The notes beneath the pieces were generated by a model, which was not told the origin of the DNA, ran no database searches, and saw nothing but the letters and a program-made list of their open reading frames with translations. The translations under genes and the position numbers were made by a program. From Manihot esculenta (Eukaryota; Streptophyta; Magnoliopsida; Malpighiales; Euphorbiaceae), in contig NC_035164.2 of NCBI RefSeq assembly GCF_001659605.2, positions 1,327,001 through 1,391,000 of the forward strand: DNA of 64,000 nt, read 5' to 3'. Each line of letters starts with the position of its first letter. Position 1 is the first letter of the stretch. Shown here in pieces: positions 10,727-22,000 of the stretch.

Positions 10727-12540
10727 ACTTTAATCTTCTCATGTGGATTAAAATATATTTATAAAACATCATTACCATAAAACAATTATCAAAAAAACTA
10801 AAATCTCCAAGATCAAAATATAGGACAACAAGTTCGTCGATGAAAAAGTCAATACAATCACTAAAGTGATTTGTAATTAAATTCGATGATAAGTTCGTCA
10901 AAGAGAATAATTCAGTATTGAACTTAAACATTTGACTACGATAGAAGGGCTATTATATAGTTTAATATTAAAATTTATTAAATTCGTGTCTCAAAAACTT
11001 AAATCGCATTAGATATTCAAATACCCTGCAACTTTGAATAAGAATATAGAATTTTAAGATGCGAGAATATTATCCTTATTTGATAAAATTTTATATTCTA
11101 TCTTATTTAAGATTTTGTGTTATATATTATATAATATTTTATATCATATTTAAATTTTATTTTACACTATAAACTTTATAGAGTTTATAATTTTTATAAT
11201 TATAACATGAACAATATTAGCTATAGTTTAGTGATAGTCTTCCATATAATTATTTTATTAACAAAATTAAGCCTAAATATAGTTAGACATATTTCTAAAT
11301 TCATGTGAAATTGTAACGATTAATTAATATTAAGTGGAGTGCGGTAATAAACACTATATTATATAAATTATGAATTGCTTTCCAAATACACTCTCATTTA
11401 TTTATTTTATTTTATTAATCAAATAAATTCGAGAATAACTTTAAAAAATCTTGGCGGGTAACAGCGTTTAGTGGAAGTAGTTCCCGCCATTTGCCCCATT
11501 CTAGCTCTGCTTCGTCTCTCAATAAAAACAAAACTAACCCCCTAAGCTTAAAAATTCTGGCGATTTAACTCAACCCGGTATCTTTTCCGATTCAACTCGC
11601 TGAGATTCCGAGTAGATTTTGCACTCGCTCGTTCCTGATTTCTATGATATATAGAAATTATGGGCTGGAATGTATTTACGTGGATGAACCACGTGTGCGT
11701 TGTTTGGTTGACTGGTTTGACTCTTCCATGCGTTTAGCCACACCTTCGATGATTTATTTTATTTTGCGAAAAGTTTATATTTTTATATTTAATATTTTTA
11801 CAAATATTTATTTATAAAAGATAAAATTATTTTTTAAAATATTTTTTATATTTATTTTGAAAATTTTAATAATATTAACGAAACTTACTGTATAAGAATT
11901 TTGTTAATGCTATTTATTTTTGACATTATAATTAAATATTAAAAAATAAATTTTAGTGTCTCAAAATAAATAGAATAAAAAAAAGAAATCAAAATTTAAC
12001 ACTTAAAAATTGAGATTGCATTAATTTTTCTCACTCATTTTAAATTAAATCGAAATTATATATTTATTCATAAGATGAATTAAAAAATTAAATAGTGTAA
12101 TAAGTAGAAAAAAAATCCTTTAAGGTTTGATTTAATAATAGTTGGTTAATAATTAATAGTTTTAAAAAATACATTAAAGCTAAAAAATATATTGTGATTA
12201 AAATATTTTTAATATAATAATTAAAAATTAACATTGTAATTAAAATATTATTAATTGAAAAGTTGAAAATAAAATATAATAAAATTTTTTAATTTTTATA
12301 CAAGATAAATTATTAACTATAGAGTGATTAACAAATTTAACATCAAAACTATTAATTTCTAAAATACTAAAAATTTAAAAACAAATCGTAAAAAATCTCA
12401 CAAATTGTTATACAGTCAACTGAAGTTATTAAATTCATAAAACTCGGACGAGCCGGAATCGCTGACTCATAGCATGAGTCAAACCACCCAACTCGCACCC
12501 GTTTTCATTTTTTTTATTCGCCAAGTAGAAAGAGGCCGTA
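10727..12540. other. AT-rich intergenic region, upstream of the PTM-like gene
   Basis: No credible coding region is seen. The only GC-richer island is 11450-11700, with two opposed E2F-like sites. The rest is poly-A/T-rich sequence without an obvious repeat structure. Confidence 0.6.
11451..11489. promoter_or_regulatory. Paired E2F-like sites in opposite orientation
   Basis: TTGGCGGG at 11451-11458 and TTCCCGCC at 11481-11488 face each other 22 bp apart. Both fit the plant E2F consensus WTTSSCSS. No gene start is recognised beside them; the nearest coding start is 1.6 kb away at 13047. Confidence 0.45.
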
Positions 12541-12898
12541 GTTCACTTGTTCTTCTTCCTTATTAGGGCACATCCTTCTCTCTATCTGCACACACTCAAA
12601 TATGCAAAATCCTCAATCTGCTTTTCAATGGTGGCCATTAAACCCTAACCAGGTACTCTTCTTCGTGGCACAAATATTAATGTACTCCATATGTAATGTG
12701 GATTTTTTTTTTGAGAAAGTGAAAGGTTCTGTAATTTGAGGTTTTTGATCGGAAACCTAATTTGGGTCCATAGGATATGCAGAAAACCATAATTTATGTA
12801 TTGGATTATTTTAACCCTGAAATTTCCTTTTATAGATAATCAATTGCAATAATTACATTTTTTGGATGTTTTATTATGTTTCACAGGGATCTGAATGA
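12540..12898 (+). other. 5' leader with an intron and a spliced upstream ORF of the PTM-like gene
   Basis: The probable leader exon ends at 12652 (aaccag|gtactc), and the second exon begins at 12887 (ttcacag|ggatct). An ATG at 12602 opens a 20-codon upstream frame that crosses this junction and stops at 12896-12898, well before the main ATG at 13047. The transcript start near 12540 is inferred from the pyrimidine-rich stretch only. Confidence 0.5.
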
Positions 12899-13046
12899 AC
12901 ACTTGATCTGTCGTGGATCAAAATATAGCATAGCGTTTTCAGGGGTGGATTGGAATCGAAGATTTTGTGTTGTTTGAACTTTACGGATTGTTTTCGAGTG
13001 AGTTCTGAATTCTGTGTTCGATCTGATTTATTTTGGAATATAAAAA

Positions 13047-16000
13047 ATGGAGCCTACGGAGGTTAAAAAGAGGGGTCGAGGTCGACCAAGGAAACGGAGG
13101 CCAGAAGAAGATGAAATTGATGAAAAGGTGGGATTCGCTATTAAGAAGCAGGCCTTAGAAATGAGATGGAAGCCGCTTGTGGGTAGATATTTATTGAAAG
13201 AATTTGATGGTAATGGGACTTTTCTGGGGAAAATAGTTTCCTATGACACTGGGTTATATAGAGTAGATTATGAGGATGGGGATAGTGAGGATTTGGAGAG
13301 TGGTGACCTCCGTCAGTTAATTTTAGGTGATGATGATTTTGATGATGTTTTGAATGAAAGAAAGAAGAAATTAGATCAATTAGTGTTAGAAAAGAGTTTA
13401 AAGAATAAGAAGAACTTGGAGAAGGAAGTAGCTAAATTGAAAAATGAAGTGGATAAGGTTGAAACGTCTGCAATAACTGATTTGAGTGGTCAAGCTGCAG
13501 TTGAGAATGATGAGGAACAAGGTGAGGGGGATGCAGATTCCTCGAGTGATTCATGTGAGTATGCACTAGAGGGGGGTTGGGAACCCGAGGCAAAGATACC
13601 AACTGTACCACCCCCACAATTGCCCCCGTCATCTGGGACTGTAGGTGTGCCAGAGGAATGTGTTTCGCTTATTTTCTCAGTGTATGGATTCTTGAGGTCA
13701 TTTAATGTCTGCCTTTTCTTGAGTCCATTTACATTGGATGATTTGGTTGGGGCAGTTAACTGTAATGTTCAGAACACACTGCTGGATGCCATTCACGTGG
13801 CTTTGATGCATGCACTGAGACGTCATCTTGAGACAATCTCTTCAGACGGTTCAGATATTGCATCAAAGTGCTTGAGGTAATCACTATGCTTTATTTGCAT
13901 GGTAAGTTTATTATATTAGTGACTCAATGTTTCATGTTGTTAGGTACACGTATGCATGTGTAATATCTCAATTCTGTGTGTTAATTTTCTTAGAACAATA
14001 ATTTTCTTGTGAATATTTAGCATTCTACTGTTTTATCGGATTGCAGGTGCGTGGATTGGAGCTTGCTGGATTCACTCACCTGGCCTGTTTATTTGGTCCG
14101 TTATTTTACAGTAATGGGATATGCAAAGGGACCAGAGTGGAAGGGCTTTTATGATGATCTGTTGAACAAGGAGTATTATTCCTTACCAGTTAGTAGGAAG
14201 CTGACGATTCTGCAAATTCTGTGTGATGATGTCTTGGATTGTGCAGAGATAAGAGCAGAAATTGATATGCGGGAAGAATCAGAAGTTGGAATAGATCCTG
14301 ATGCATTTGTAACCAATCTTCCTGAAAATGGACCAAGAAGGGTTCATCCCAGATATTCCAAGACTTCAGCATGCAAAGACAGGGAGGGTATGGAGATTAT
14401 TGCCGAAAGCCATGGAACTATGTCTTCTTGTAGTTCAAAGAATTTGGGGTTCAAAGGTTCTAAATTGGAGGGAGATGGTCCTGGTGTTGATGGAGACAGC
14501 AACAATGATGAATGCCGTCTTTGCGGCATGGATGGGACCTTGCTTTGTTGTGACGGTTGCCCGTCAGCATATCATTCCAGATGCATAGGTGTTGTCAAAA
14601 TGTATATACCAGAAGGGCCATGGTATTGTCCAGAGTGCACGATTAACAAGCTGGGACCTACTGTTGTCATGGGAACCTCACTTAGAGGAGCAGAAATATT
14701 TGGTGTTGATTTGTATGAGCAACTCTTCTTGGGTACTTGCAATCACTTACTGGTGTATGTTTTAGCCTCTCTTTATTTATTTATTTTTTGCTCTCTCAAG
14801 TTCATTTATTGTGTTTTGAAAAAGGGGATAATTTCATCTGTCAAACCTGAAATTTAAGATTGTAATAGTAAGGTATCTAAACTTTAATTTGTAACACATA
14901 GCCCCTCCAATTATGCAAGCATAAAAGCCCTCGTGACCTATTAATTACCGGTTTCTCGGTTATAAATTTGACACATTTTTTTTTAAAAAATAAAAAACTT
15001 GAAATGTTTATCCATCTTCTTTACCCAAGTTCATCTCTCTTTTCTCATCTCTAAAACCTGAACCATTTCTATCTCTCTTCTCACCCATATTAAGACAACC
15101 TTTCTTCTCAAACTCTCCGCCATTTTCTTCTTCTTCTTCTTCTCACCCATTCACATCCAACTCTTTCTTTTATAAATTCCTAAGTGTTGCTTCATTCCCT
15201 TTTTCTCTCTTTCCACCCATCCCAGTCTCACCCTTTCTTTCCAATTTCCTAACTTCTTCTTCATGATTTTATCCATTACCTTCTAACCTTTTTTTTTCCC
15301 TCTTATCTTTCTTTTTTTTTTTTTTTTAAATATCCACAAATAATAATAGAAAAACCCAAATCTAACATTGGAATCACTAGTTTAACTTTAATCTTTTTAT
15401 GATGATGATTGCTATGATGTTGCTTGGTCAATTTAGCCAGTCTTACTTCTTCAGCTTTGTTGAGAGTCCGTTTTTTTTCGTAATGGTTAGGATAATCAAT
15501 GTGGAGTTTCTTTTTCAATAGTTTTTTTTTTGTAATTTTGTGTTTAATTAAATACATTTTTTTGTACGTTCATAGAAGATGGTAGAAATTTAGCATTGGA
15601 TTAGAAAGAAAGGTTGATGGTGTGGGAGAGGGAGGTAGATGATAAAGGTACTGGGTCATCTTTATTATTTATTTTTATTTAATTTGATGCCACATCAGCA
15701 GAAAACCTGCAAAATGGTGATTATATGTTATAAGGATTTTTATGTTACCTAAACTGAAGTTGAAGGGATTTTATGTTACAATTTGAAGTTTAGTTACTGC
15801 CTGTTACGGACTCTAAATTTATGTATAATGGCTGTAATTTGCCCGCAACAAAAATTTTTTAACATGCGTTAAGGTTTGGTGTTGTTCTTCAGTTCTATCT
15901 TAATAGATTATTGTTAGTCTCATTTGTCTCTCAAATGCTTAATGTTTCTGGTTGCCTATCAATTTTCATTTTCTCCCTTTCAGGATCAGATCTTCAATTG

Positions 16001-19000
16001 GTGCTGAACCATGTCTGAGATACTATAGTCAGAAGGATATACCAAAGGTGCTGCAAGTTCTTTCTTCATCTGTGCAGCATAAATCCTTATATTTGGAGAT
16101 ATCTAAGGCAATTGCAGAGTATTGGAAAATTCCGGAAACTGCCTTCTTCCCTTTCGAGACAATGGAAAGAAATTTAATAATACCATCTATAAATGAAGAT
16201 GAAAAATATTCTACTTTATCAGTTCCCTTTGCTTTCAAAGAAAAACATAAAGTTGCTCATGCTGGTGAGGCCGAGGATGTGATTAGTTTAAATGCAAGTA
16301 ATGTAGATAGTGTGGTAGTCTCATGTCTTGATCCCTCCATCAATACAACAATACAAGCTCAACCTCATGGTATCCTGAGCAATGGTGATGCAAAAAATTG
16401 CCATCTCCTGAGTATGAGATTAATGGAGCAGATTAAAGTGGAGTCTACTAGTTCAGTTAACCAGACGATTGATCCATCAGATGTAGCTCGCCATAGTTTT
16501 GTTGACAGATCAAGTATGATAACTAGTTGCACCTCAGCAAACAGTGATGGAAACCATATTGGACATGGGAATGCTACTTCTTTACCAGCAATTTCTGAAA
16601 GCAAGGAAAGCAATCATGAAGTCTTTGGAGGGGTTGACAGAAATTTGATGGATAATGTTGTGTATGTGGGTACCTTTTTTAAGCCTTACTCTTACATAAA
16701 TCACTACGTGCATGGTTATTTTGCAGCATCAGCTGCTGCTAATCTAGCTGTTCTTTCATCTGAGGGAAGTCGTGTTTCAGATACTCATAAATCAGCCAAT
16801 GCCAGGAAGATCATCTCTGACATGTCATTGCAAATAAAAGCATTTTCAACAGCAGCCTCTCGTTTTTTCTGGCCAAGTTTGGAAAAGAAGCTTGTTGAGG
16901 TGCCAAGGGAGAGGTGTGGCTGGTGTCATTCTTGTAAGCTCCCTTCTAACAACAGAAGAGGATGTATGTTAAACTCAGCTGCCTTGACTGCCACCAAAGG
17001 TACTTTGAAGATCCTCAATGGCCTTCGTCCTATAATGAGTGGAGAGGGCAGTCTTCCTAGTATTTCAACATATATTTTGTACATGGGGGAGGTTCTATGT
17101 GGTATTACAGGGGGCCCCTTCATGAGCACAAGTTTTAGAAAACAGTGGCGAAAACAAATAGAAGATGCCTCAACTTTCAGTGCAATAAAAGGCCCCTTGC
17201 TTGAAGTAAGATCATTGGTTCATGCATGAGTTCATTTGCTTTCATGCATTCTTATGAATGTGGTGTCATTTTTTTTTTGTCTTGTAGATGGAAAAATGGT
17301 GTTATTGTTGATTTTATTGTATGTAACGTTTGCTATCCATTACTGCATAATAGATATGTGATTTACAACTTGAATGTTTACGTGCTTATGCACACTTGTG
17401 GAATCAGTAGGATAAAACTAGTTTTACATCTAAACTAGGAATCACAGAGCTTGTGTGTGATCTTTCAATGGCTGATCCAGCTCTATCTTTTAATTACCAG
17501 TGTTTGACTTTTGTGTTGTCTAGACTTTATTGCAGTAGACATTGAGATGAATATATGTCTGAGTGGTATTTTAACTTGTAGCATTGAGATGAGTCACTAA
17601 GTCAACATGCATTTAGATAACTTTTTTGTCTCTTTTTTCCCCATCTAAATACATTAGATATGCAGAAGTCACACATTTGTTCCTTCCCCTCTCTCTCTCT
17701 GTGACAAAAATCCTCTCAGTCTTGTAGTCGGTTGCTAGGGTGATTGAGTTAGGATCTGCCTTTGAGGGTTTCAAAATTTTGCAAATTTGAGTATACTTTT
17801 ACGGCACTTAATTTCATTCAGAAGGGTTATGTACTAACAAAACCAACATGCATACTCCTATCAGCCTTGTAGTCAGTTGCTAGGGTGATTGAGTTAGGAT
17901 CTGCCTTTGAGGGTTGGAAAATTTTGCAAATTTGGGTATACTTTTACGGCACTGAATTTCATTCAGAAGGGTTCTGTACTAACAAAACCAACATGCAAAT
18001 GCTTTGACTTATTTCCAATTTTTATTTTTGTGTCCCTAAAGGAACCCCAAATCAAAAAAACCTGGAAAGATTTTCTTCCTGTTCACGCAATTCTTCTACG
18101 TTGCATTTAAATTTTTACAGACACTTGACAAAATTTGTCTTGAATAAGTCGGACTTAAACATTGGTTGGTGACATCAAACCTAAATGAGATTTCTGCATG
18201 GCATTCCAACCCCAGGAGTGCTTTGAATATTTTTGTCGACCTTTTCCTAGAGACTTCAAATCTTAAATGAGATGTACGTGTGGGATTCCAAGTCTAGAGT
18301 GTCTTCACTATAACTGTCCAAGAGTGTGCTAGTACTCTTTTTTGTTTAATTTTGATCACTTTTCAATTTTTTTTTTTTTTTGCATCTGCTCTCTACATTG
18401 GTTATGTGATCTAGTGGCATTCGTTTGCAGCTTGAGGAAAATATCCGCACTATTGCTCTTTTTGGTGACTGGGCTAAGGCAATGGATGACTGGTTGGTTG
18501 ATTCTCCTGTGATTCAATGTTCTACAAGCACCATTGGGACCACACAAAAACGTGGACCGGGTGGGAAGCGACATAGGAAACAATCTGGTATGTCTGACAT
18601 TAGAGATGGTGGTTCTGATGACAAAAGTTTTGTCTGGTGGCGAGGGGGGAAGCTACTAAAGCATGTGTTCCTTAAAGCAAGTTTGCCTCAGCCAGTGGTT
18701 AGAAGGGCAGCTAGACAAGGTAATTGTTACACCTTAGCATGCCTCTTTTCAAACAATAGAAAAATTACCTTTCCCCTCTTATAAGCATCTGCAATTTATT
18801 TAAAGTCTCACTTGTGATGTTTTTGCATTTATTAATTGTTATTGAAATTGACGATGAAAAGAAGATGAAAAAAGCATAAACTTTGAGAGAAAATACTTGA
18901 TTATTCTCCTCAAGCCAATTGGGGTATATATACTACTTACAAGAGTACATATTAGGTAAGAAAATAAATTAATTCTCTAATTATAGTCTAATCATATCTC

Positions 19001-22000
19001 AATCGTATCATATAATCATATAATCATATCCCTAGTTATCACTACAAATTTAGGCTATTTATAGATAAAATCTCAATACTCCCTCTCAAGCTAGAGCATA
19101 CATGTCATATGCTCCAAGCTTGTTACAAATATACTCGATTCGTGAACCTCAAAGAGATTTTGTGAAAATATCAGCTAGTTGATCATTTGAGTTGACAAAG
19201 CTAGTAGAAATGCATCCTGACTCAATCTTTTTCCTAATAAAATGTCAATCCACCTCTATATGTTCATCCTCTCATAAAAAATTGGATTTGGTGCAACATG
19301 GAGACAACTTGATTATCACATATCAGCTCTATTTGGCTAGTATTGCTATATCTCAATTCCTGAAGGAGTTGCTTCAACTAAATAAGTTCGCATGTTGCTA
19401 AAGCCATAACTCGATATTCTGTTTCTGCACTTGATCTTGCAACCATACCCTGTTTTTTACTTTTTCAAGATATAAAATTCTCTCCAATCATAATAAAATA
19501 TCCTGAAGTAAATCGTTTATCTGAAGGGAGTTTGCCCAATTTGCATCAGAATAGCCAATAATTTATGAGTGATCCTTGTCCTCACAAAATAGTCTTTGTC
19601 TTGGAGCTCCTTTAATATATCTAAGAATGCGAATGACTGCATCCCGGCGACTACTGTATAGGGTTTGAAGAAATTGACTAACCACACTTATAACAAAGGA
19701 AATACCTGTTTGAGTGGTAGTGAGATAATTGAGCTTGCCAACTAATCTTCTGTATCTAGCAGGATCTTTAAGTGGCTCCCCCTGTCCAGGAACCAGTTTG
19801 ACATTTGGGTCCATGGTAGTGTCCACATGTCTACAGTTTAACATGCCTGTTTCTTTCAATATGTCCAAAGTATATTATCGTTGAGACATTGCAATATCTG
19901 TTTTAGACTGTGCCACTTCAATCCCTAAGAAGTATTTCAATTTTCTCAGGTCTTTAGTTTGGAAATGACTAAACAAATGTTGCTTAAGCTGAGAGATTCC
20001 ATCATGATCATTTCCTGTAATGACAATATCATCAACATAGACAACCAAGTAGATGCATCAATCGCCATTATGATGAAAGAATACGAAATGATCAGAATTA
20101 CTTCGAGACATTCCAAATTGTTGAACTACACTGCTGAATTGTCCAAACTATGCTCTTGAAGACTGTTTTAGACCATACAAGGAACGTTGACGACGAGATA
20201 CTAAGCCTGACTCCCCTTGAGCAATAAGCCCTAGAGGTTGCTCCATATAGACTTCTTCGGTGAGCTCACCATGAAGAAATGCATTTTTAATGTCTAGTTG
20301 ATGAAGGGTCCAGTGATTAATTGCAACTAGTGAGATAAGGAGGCGAACATAAGCTATTTTGGCTATTGGAGAGAAAGTATCGTTGTAATCAAGTCTAAAA
20401 GCCTGTGTGTAACCTTTAACTTTAAGGCAAGTTTTAAGGCGATCAATTTTGCCATCAAGTCCCACCTTAACTGTGTAAACCCATCGACAATCAAAAATAG
20501 ACTTGCCAGGTGGTAAAGAGACCAGTTCTCAAGTTTCATTATTATGAAGAGCAGTCATCTCTTCAACCATTGCATTACAGATGATCCAATGCTTCTCTAA
20601 CTATCTTGAGTATAGAAACATTAGACATGGTGGAAACAAGAGTATAATAGGAAGGAGACAGACGATGGTAATTCACAAAATTATAAATGGGAAGAGGATT
20701 TCGAGAAGAACGAATACCTTTTTGGAGAGTAAGAGGAGTAGCTATTGCAATTGAAGGCATGACCGAAGTAGGTGATGATGGAATTGGAGGTGAGTCATTA
20801 GAAGTACCTGCATAGGGAGAGGGAGAGCAGTGTCATTGTTAGATGGGTGAGGCCGACGTGTGTAGACCTGAAGAGGTGGTGTAGGAGTCGGAGATGGACT
20901 GACGTGAGGCCAAGGAGAGATAAAAGTTGTAGGTATAGGCAAAGCTCTAGGAACAAAGATTTTGTGCGTTGGACTAGAAGAAAAGTAAGGCGAGGTTTCA
21001 GAAAAGGTGACATCTGCATAGACAAACTATTTGTTAGTAATGGGATTATAGCATTTGTAACCTTCTTGAAGCCGAGAATAGCCGAGAAAGACACATTTAA
21101 CTGATTTAGGCTGGAGTTTGACTTTACCAAGGGTATGATCATGAACAAAACATATACATTCAAAAACTCACAGAGACAACTGGTTGGAGGTCTGGTTAGG
21201 AAAGAGAACTGAATGAGGACTCTTGATGCTGCAAAATAGAGGAAGGCATACGGTTGATCAAGTAGCAGGCATTAAGGACTGTCTCGCCCCAAAAACGCAG
21301 CGAAACATTATGATGTATAAGGTGCGGGCGATTTCAACCAAATGTCGATTTTTTCGCTCGGCAACACCATTTTGTTGAGGACTATGAGCACAAGAAGTCT
21401 GGTGAGTAATACCCTGAATAGATAAGAAATGAGAAGAAGAGTAAAGATATTTTCGTGCATTATCACTATGCAAAACCTTAATGCGAACACCAAATTAACA
21501 CCAAATTGATTATGTATTTTAGCACAAAATTTTTAAAAAATGGAGAATAACTCAGAGTGATGCTTCATTAAAAAAAGCCAAGTGCAACAAGAATAATTAT
21601 CAATAAAAGTTACAAAATACTGAAATCCCAAAGTTGTACGGACACGACTTAGACTCCAAATGTCTGAATGAATAATGTCAAATATCAAGGTGGCCCTGTT
21701 ATTGACTCGGGACATGAAGTTCGAGTTTGTTTCCCAAGTTGACATGACTCACATGCTAAAGAAGACAAAGAAGAAAGACTTGGGACGATTTTCTGCAATT
21801 TGAGAAGACTAGGATGTCCTAAACGCTTATGAATAAGCTCAGCGGAAGTGGTAGAAACAAAAGCAGCTAGAGAGGTGGAGAGGTGGTACAATCCTTGTGA
21901 TTCAGATCCTGTTCCAATCATTCTCTTAGTACTCCGGACCTTCACCATAACAGAATCAGCAGTAAAGTGAAATAAGAGTTTTGGTCAATTTGCTAATGAA

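Noticed and set aside
14755..14857. Reading through 14754 to give a hydrophobic membrane tail to the PTM-like PHD region
   Set aside because: The hydrophobic run is intron translation. The donor at 14754 (ggt|gtatgt) gives the correct phase with the exon at 15984.
15303..15557. Lysine-rich frame on the minus strand
   Set aside because: Low-complexity translation of poly-T and pyrimidine-rich intron sequence.
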